A stretch of 8,880 nt of DNA from Bacteroidota bacterium (lineage in GTDB: Bacteria > Bacteroidota > Kryptoniia > Kryptoniales > JAKASW01), in the NCBI GenBank assembly GCA_021796055.1, contig JAJYOS010000211.1, positions 1 to 8,880 on the forward strand, read 5' to 3'. A model generated the notes under the pieces. It ran no database searches and was not told where the DNA came from. It worked only from the letters and a program-made list of their open reading frames with translations. Below are positions 7,184-8,880 of this stretch, piece by piece. The translations under genes and the position numbers were made by a program. Numbering within the stretch: the first letter of the stretch is position 1; each line of letters opens with the position of its first letter.

Positions 7184-7216
7184 GTCAAGCTCCAAATTCC
7201 AAACTTCAAGTTCCAA
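7182..7216 (-). repeat. Degenerate heptamer tandem repeat, consensus TTGGAAT, at the small-subunit start
   Basis: Minus-strand units are TTGGAAC, TTGAAGT, TTGGAAT, TTGGAGC and TTGACAT in exact 7-bp steps. The fourth unit supplies the GGAG SD and the last one contains the AT of the start codon. The repeat keeps an open frame (TTG GAA CTT...) that falsely extends the downstream gene by 11 codons. Confidence 0.75.
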
Positions 7217-7230
7217 GCTAGTTGGAGCTT
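7187..7230 (-). promoter_or_regulatory. Inverted repeat that can sequester the SD of the small-subunit gene
   Basis: In the transcript AAGCUCCAA (7230-7222) is perfectly complementary to UUGGAGCUU (7195-7187), leaving a 26-nt loop. The right arm contains GGAG, the SD for the ATG at 7183. The left arm can instead pair, with one mismatch and a 5-nt loop, to the nearer UUGGAACUU (7216-7208), which would leave the SD free. The two folds exclude each other. The pairing is read directly from the sequence; a regulatory role is inferred. Confidence 0.4.
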
Positions 7231-7256
7231 TCTTCGTATCTCTGACGATTTATCAT
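7218..7256 (-). CDS. Possible 12-residue leader peptide before the small-subunit gene
   Basis: In the 89-bp gap between the large and small subunit genes, ATG at 7256 opens a 12-codon frame (MINRQRYEESSN) ending in TAG at 7220-7218. GGAAG lies 9 nt upstream and AAAGGA lies closer. Its codons 10-12 cover the left arm of the inverted repeat, so a ribosome translating it would block the hairpin that hides the downstream SD. Such a short frame can arise by chance, so this is a hypothesis. Confidence 0.25.
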   Translation of the reverse strand: MINRQRYEESSN

Positions 7257-7272
7257 GAGTCCTTTCTTCCTT

Positions 7273-8526
7273 CTATCTTGCCGCATCTGCGAAATATGCA
7301 CCGAAAGATTCGACTGCGAATGGAAAATCGGTGAAAATGTTCCCAACGAGGGATTCAGCTATGGCTTTGAATCCAAATATTGAAGGTGTGGCTGCATAAA
7401 CAGAGGATATCTTCCCGTTCTGCAGCTCGACGTAATACGCCAGGAGTCCGCTCGGCGATTCACAATAGCCGATTCCTGAACCGGAGCCTTCAAGCGCAGA
7501 CTTATTATCGGCAGCAGGTGCAATTCCGTAATCTCTTAGTCCCTTTAACTCTCCGGACAAATCCGATATGATTTCCACAGATTCGAACACTTCTTCTGCC
7601 CTGACCTCCATGCGCGCCAGTGAATCCCCCATCTGAGATGTGGCGCATCTGAGGCCTTCATAATCCGGGTCCTGGAGTCTGAAATCCTCTCTCACTCCTG
7701 TGGCTCTGAGCGTCGGACCTGTAACTCCAATTTTCTCAGCCTTGTCCGAATCGAGTTTTGCTGTATCGTGCAAACGATCCATGAAGTTTTCGCTTTCAAG
7801 CGCGCGTTCGTAGAGATATTCAAATCGGCTGGACAGACCCCCAAGTCGGCGGGAGAGATGAATCAGGGCTTCATCGTTGAAAGGTTTTGCTGTACCTGAA
7901 ATTCCGTTGAATCCCCTGAGGAACCTCGACCCGAAGAAGTCATTATTGAGACGAAGGAGGTCTTCGTAAATCGCCTGAAGGTGACTCGTCATGACTTTTT
8001 GTGCCGCGGCGGAGGCAAGCTGCGAGATGACATAGATGTGGTTATAAATCCTCTCCAGTTCGAGCGCAATTATGCGGACCCTCCTGAGCTGCGGAGAGAT
8101 TTCAATAGAAAGGGCCGACTCAATCGCCCGGGACATGGCGAGTGAATGAGAGAAAGCGAAATTACCACAGACGCTCTCGGCGACGTTCAAGGCATCTTGG
8201 ACACCGAGCCCGATGGCTGAACTTTCGAGGCCGCGGTGTTTGTAACTCCAGTCAATGTTCAGACAGAGTATTCTTTCGCCGTATGTGTAAAGATGATACG
8301 CACCAGCTTCCATGACCCCACCGGTTACGGGTCCATATCTAAAATCGAAGACGCCGTCACCAAAGACCTCCTGCCCAGTTATCCCTTTGTCGCGATCGGC
8401 AACTGACTTCAGTTGGTTCGTGATCCATTCGTCCCCACTTGTTTCCGACGTTGCCCAAACCTTCTTGCCGTCGTGGAGCATGAGTTTGTCCTGATCACGT
8501 CCCGCGATTCCGACTGCCCGAATCAT
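7273..8526 (-). CDS. HyfG/NuoD-like large subunit without a [NiFe] site
   Basis: A 417-residue homologue of the catalytic subunit of group 4 hydrogenases and of NuoD. Family landmarks in order: YGPVTGGVMEAG (64-75), YKHRGLE (95-101), ALELERIYNHI (154-164), GPTLRATGVREDFR (270-283), RMEVRAEEVFES (305-316), ESPSG (356-360) and a NuoD-like end at Arg417. The N-terminal metal motif, normally ERxCGIC, reads ESVCGNFAFSH: Cys120 is kept but the second Cys is Phe123. The C-terminal DPCxxC motif is replaced by GAYFAD (Tyr411, Asp414). Three of four [NiFe] ligands are gone, so it is not a hydrogenase. Only about 60 residues precede the NuoD core, too short for the NuoC-like domain of HyfG/HycE. The ATG overlaps the stop of the HyfF-like gene (ATGA), with AAGGAG upstream. 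The closest described class is the Ehr (hydrogenase-related) complexes. Confidence 0.87.
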   Translation of the reverse strand: MIRAVGIAGRDQDKLMLHDGKKVWATSETSGDEWITNQLKSVADRDKGITGQEVFGDGVFDFRYGPVTGGVMEAGAYHLYTYGERILCLNIDWSYKHRGLESSAIGLGVQDALNVAESVCGNFAFSHSLAMSRAIESALSIEISPQLRRVRIIALELERIYNHIYVISQLASAAAQKVMTSHLQAIYEDLLRLNNDFFGSRFLRGFNGISGTAKPFNDEALIHLSRRLGGLSSRFEYLYERALESENFMDRLHDTAKLDSDKAEKIGVTGPTLRATGVREDFRLQDPDYEGLRCATSQMGDSLARMEVRAEEVFESVEIISDLSGELKGLRDYGIAPAADNKSALEGSGSGIGYCESPSGLLAYYVELQNGKISSVYAATPSIFGFKAIAESLVGNIFTDFPFAVESFGAYFADAAR

Positions 8527-8880
8527 CGTACCACCACTCCTTTCAGGAAGTAGTAGACTACGGGTGTAAGGAAGACCATGCTGAATGCGATGACGAGGCT
8601 GATAATCGGGACCGTGGCGTTATCGTCCATCTTTTCGGACAGCCCGACCGGCTCAGAGAATACCATCCTGATCACCCTGTAGTTCAGGCCGACAAAGGCC
8701 ACGACGAGGAACGAGGCAATTACTAGAGTAAACCAGACACCATAGACCTGCAACATGCGAGTCATTATCAGTATCTCACCGAAGAAAGTTCCGAACGGCG
8801 GGGCTCCCGTAACGGCCAAACCGGCGAAGAACAACGAATAACCGGTAAGTGGCATTGTCCTGGAAACACCTTTCACATCC
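8523..8880 (-). CDS. HyfF/NuoN-type antiporter-like membrane subunit (5' part cut by window edge)
   Basis: The last 118 residues of a second antiporter-like membrane subunit. The visible part contains VKGVSRTMPLTGYSLFFAG, then AVTGAPPFGTFFGEILIM, which matches the TM10-11 region of HyfF/HycC/NuoN-type subunits (usual form GxPPFxxFxSE). Two or three more hydrophobic helices follow, with NYRVIRMVFSEP between them. The frame stays open to the right edge (codon GAT precedes the GTG at 8876), so that GTG is an internal codon and not a start. The stop overlaps the large-subunit ATG by 4 bp, as in hyfF-hyfG of E. coli, which supports the assignment. HyfF, MnhD-like or NuoN/M-like cannot be fully separated from this fragment. 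Confidence 0.82.
   Translation of the reverse strand, partial: DVKGVSRTMPLTGYSLFFAGLAVTGAPPFGTFFGEILIMTRMLQVYGVWFTLVIASFLVVAFVGLNYRVIRMVFSEPVGLSEKMDDNATVPIISLVIAFSMVFLTPVVYYFLKGVVVR

Noticed and set aside
7184..7216. TTG at 7216 as start of the small-subunit gene
   Set aside because: The extra residues are a translation of the heptamer repeat, and the ATG at 7183 has a well-spaced GGAG.
8874..8876. GTG at 8876 as start of the HyfF-like gene
   Set aside because: The frame stays open to the window edge and the protein begins in the middle of a known antiporter-like fold, so this is an internal valine codon.

Overview
The window carries one gene-dense block on the minus strand, so transcription runs from right to left. 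It holds ten protein genes. Neighbours overlap by 4 bp (ATGA) or lie 1 to 28 bp apart, except for one 89-bp gap in front of the small-subunit gene. This looks like one polycistronic unit or part of one. I saw no tRNA, rRNA, CRISPR array, transposase or convincing terminator, and no gene-free stretch longer than 300 bp. Both edge genes are cut by the window. GC is intermediate (about half) and starts are mostly ATG with purine-rich Shine-Dalgarno (SD) sites. Two degenerate heptamer tandem repeats sit at gene starts. Together this suggests an uncultured Gram-negative-type bacterium, perhaps near Ignavibacteriota/Bacteroidota, but the assignment is a weak inference.

Right part (8880 to 4822): a four-gene module related to group 4 membrane-bound [NiFe] hydrogenases (Hyf/Hyc) and complex I. 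In transcription order it has a HyfF/NuoN-type antiporter-like subunit (partial), a HyfG/NuoD-type large subunit, a HyfI/NuoB-type small subunit and a HyfB/NuoL-type antiporter-like subunit. The membrane subunit keeps the charged residues expected for proton or cation translocation. The two peripheral subunits have lost their metal ligands. The large subunit keeps one of the four [NiFe]-type cysteines, and the small subunit contains no cysteine at all, although it aligns without gaps over the normal cluster-binding segment. No HyfH/NuoI ferredoxin gene lies between the large and small subunit genes, where E. coli hyf has it. The complex therefore cannot work as a hydrogenase and appears to lack a wire of iron-sulfur centres. 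It resembles the energy-converting-hydrogenase-related (Ehr) complexes, taken further toward cofactor loss.

Between the large and small subunit genes lies a possible translational control element. The SD of the small-subunit gene sits in one arm of a perfect 9-bp inverted repeat, and a 12-codon leader ORF ends on the opposite arm.

Left part (4820 to 1): a PAP2-type membrane phosphatase with two altered active-site positions, an MFS transporter, a YfcE-type metallophosphoesterase, a DUF190 PII-like protein, an exported HAD-type acid phosphatase, and a MutS-family ATPase that runs off the left edge with an aberrant Walker A sequence in its last codons. Three phosphohydrolases of unrelated folds plus a PII-like protein behind an ion-translocating complex suggest a membrane energy or phosphate-linked function. 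That link rests on gene order only.
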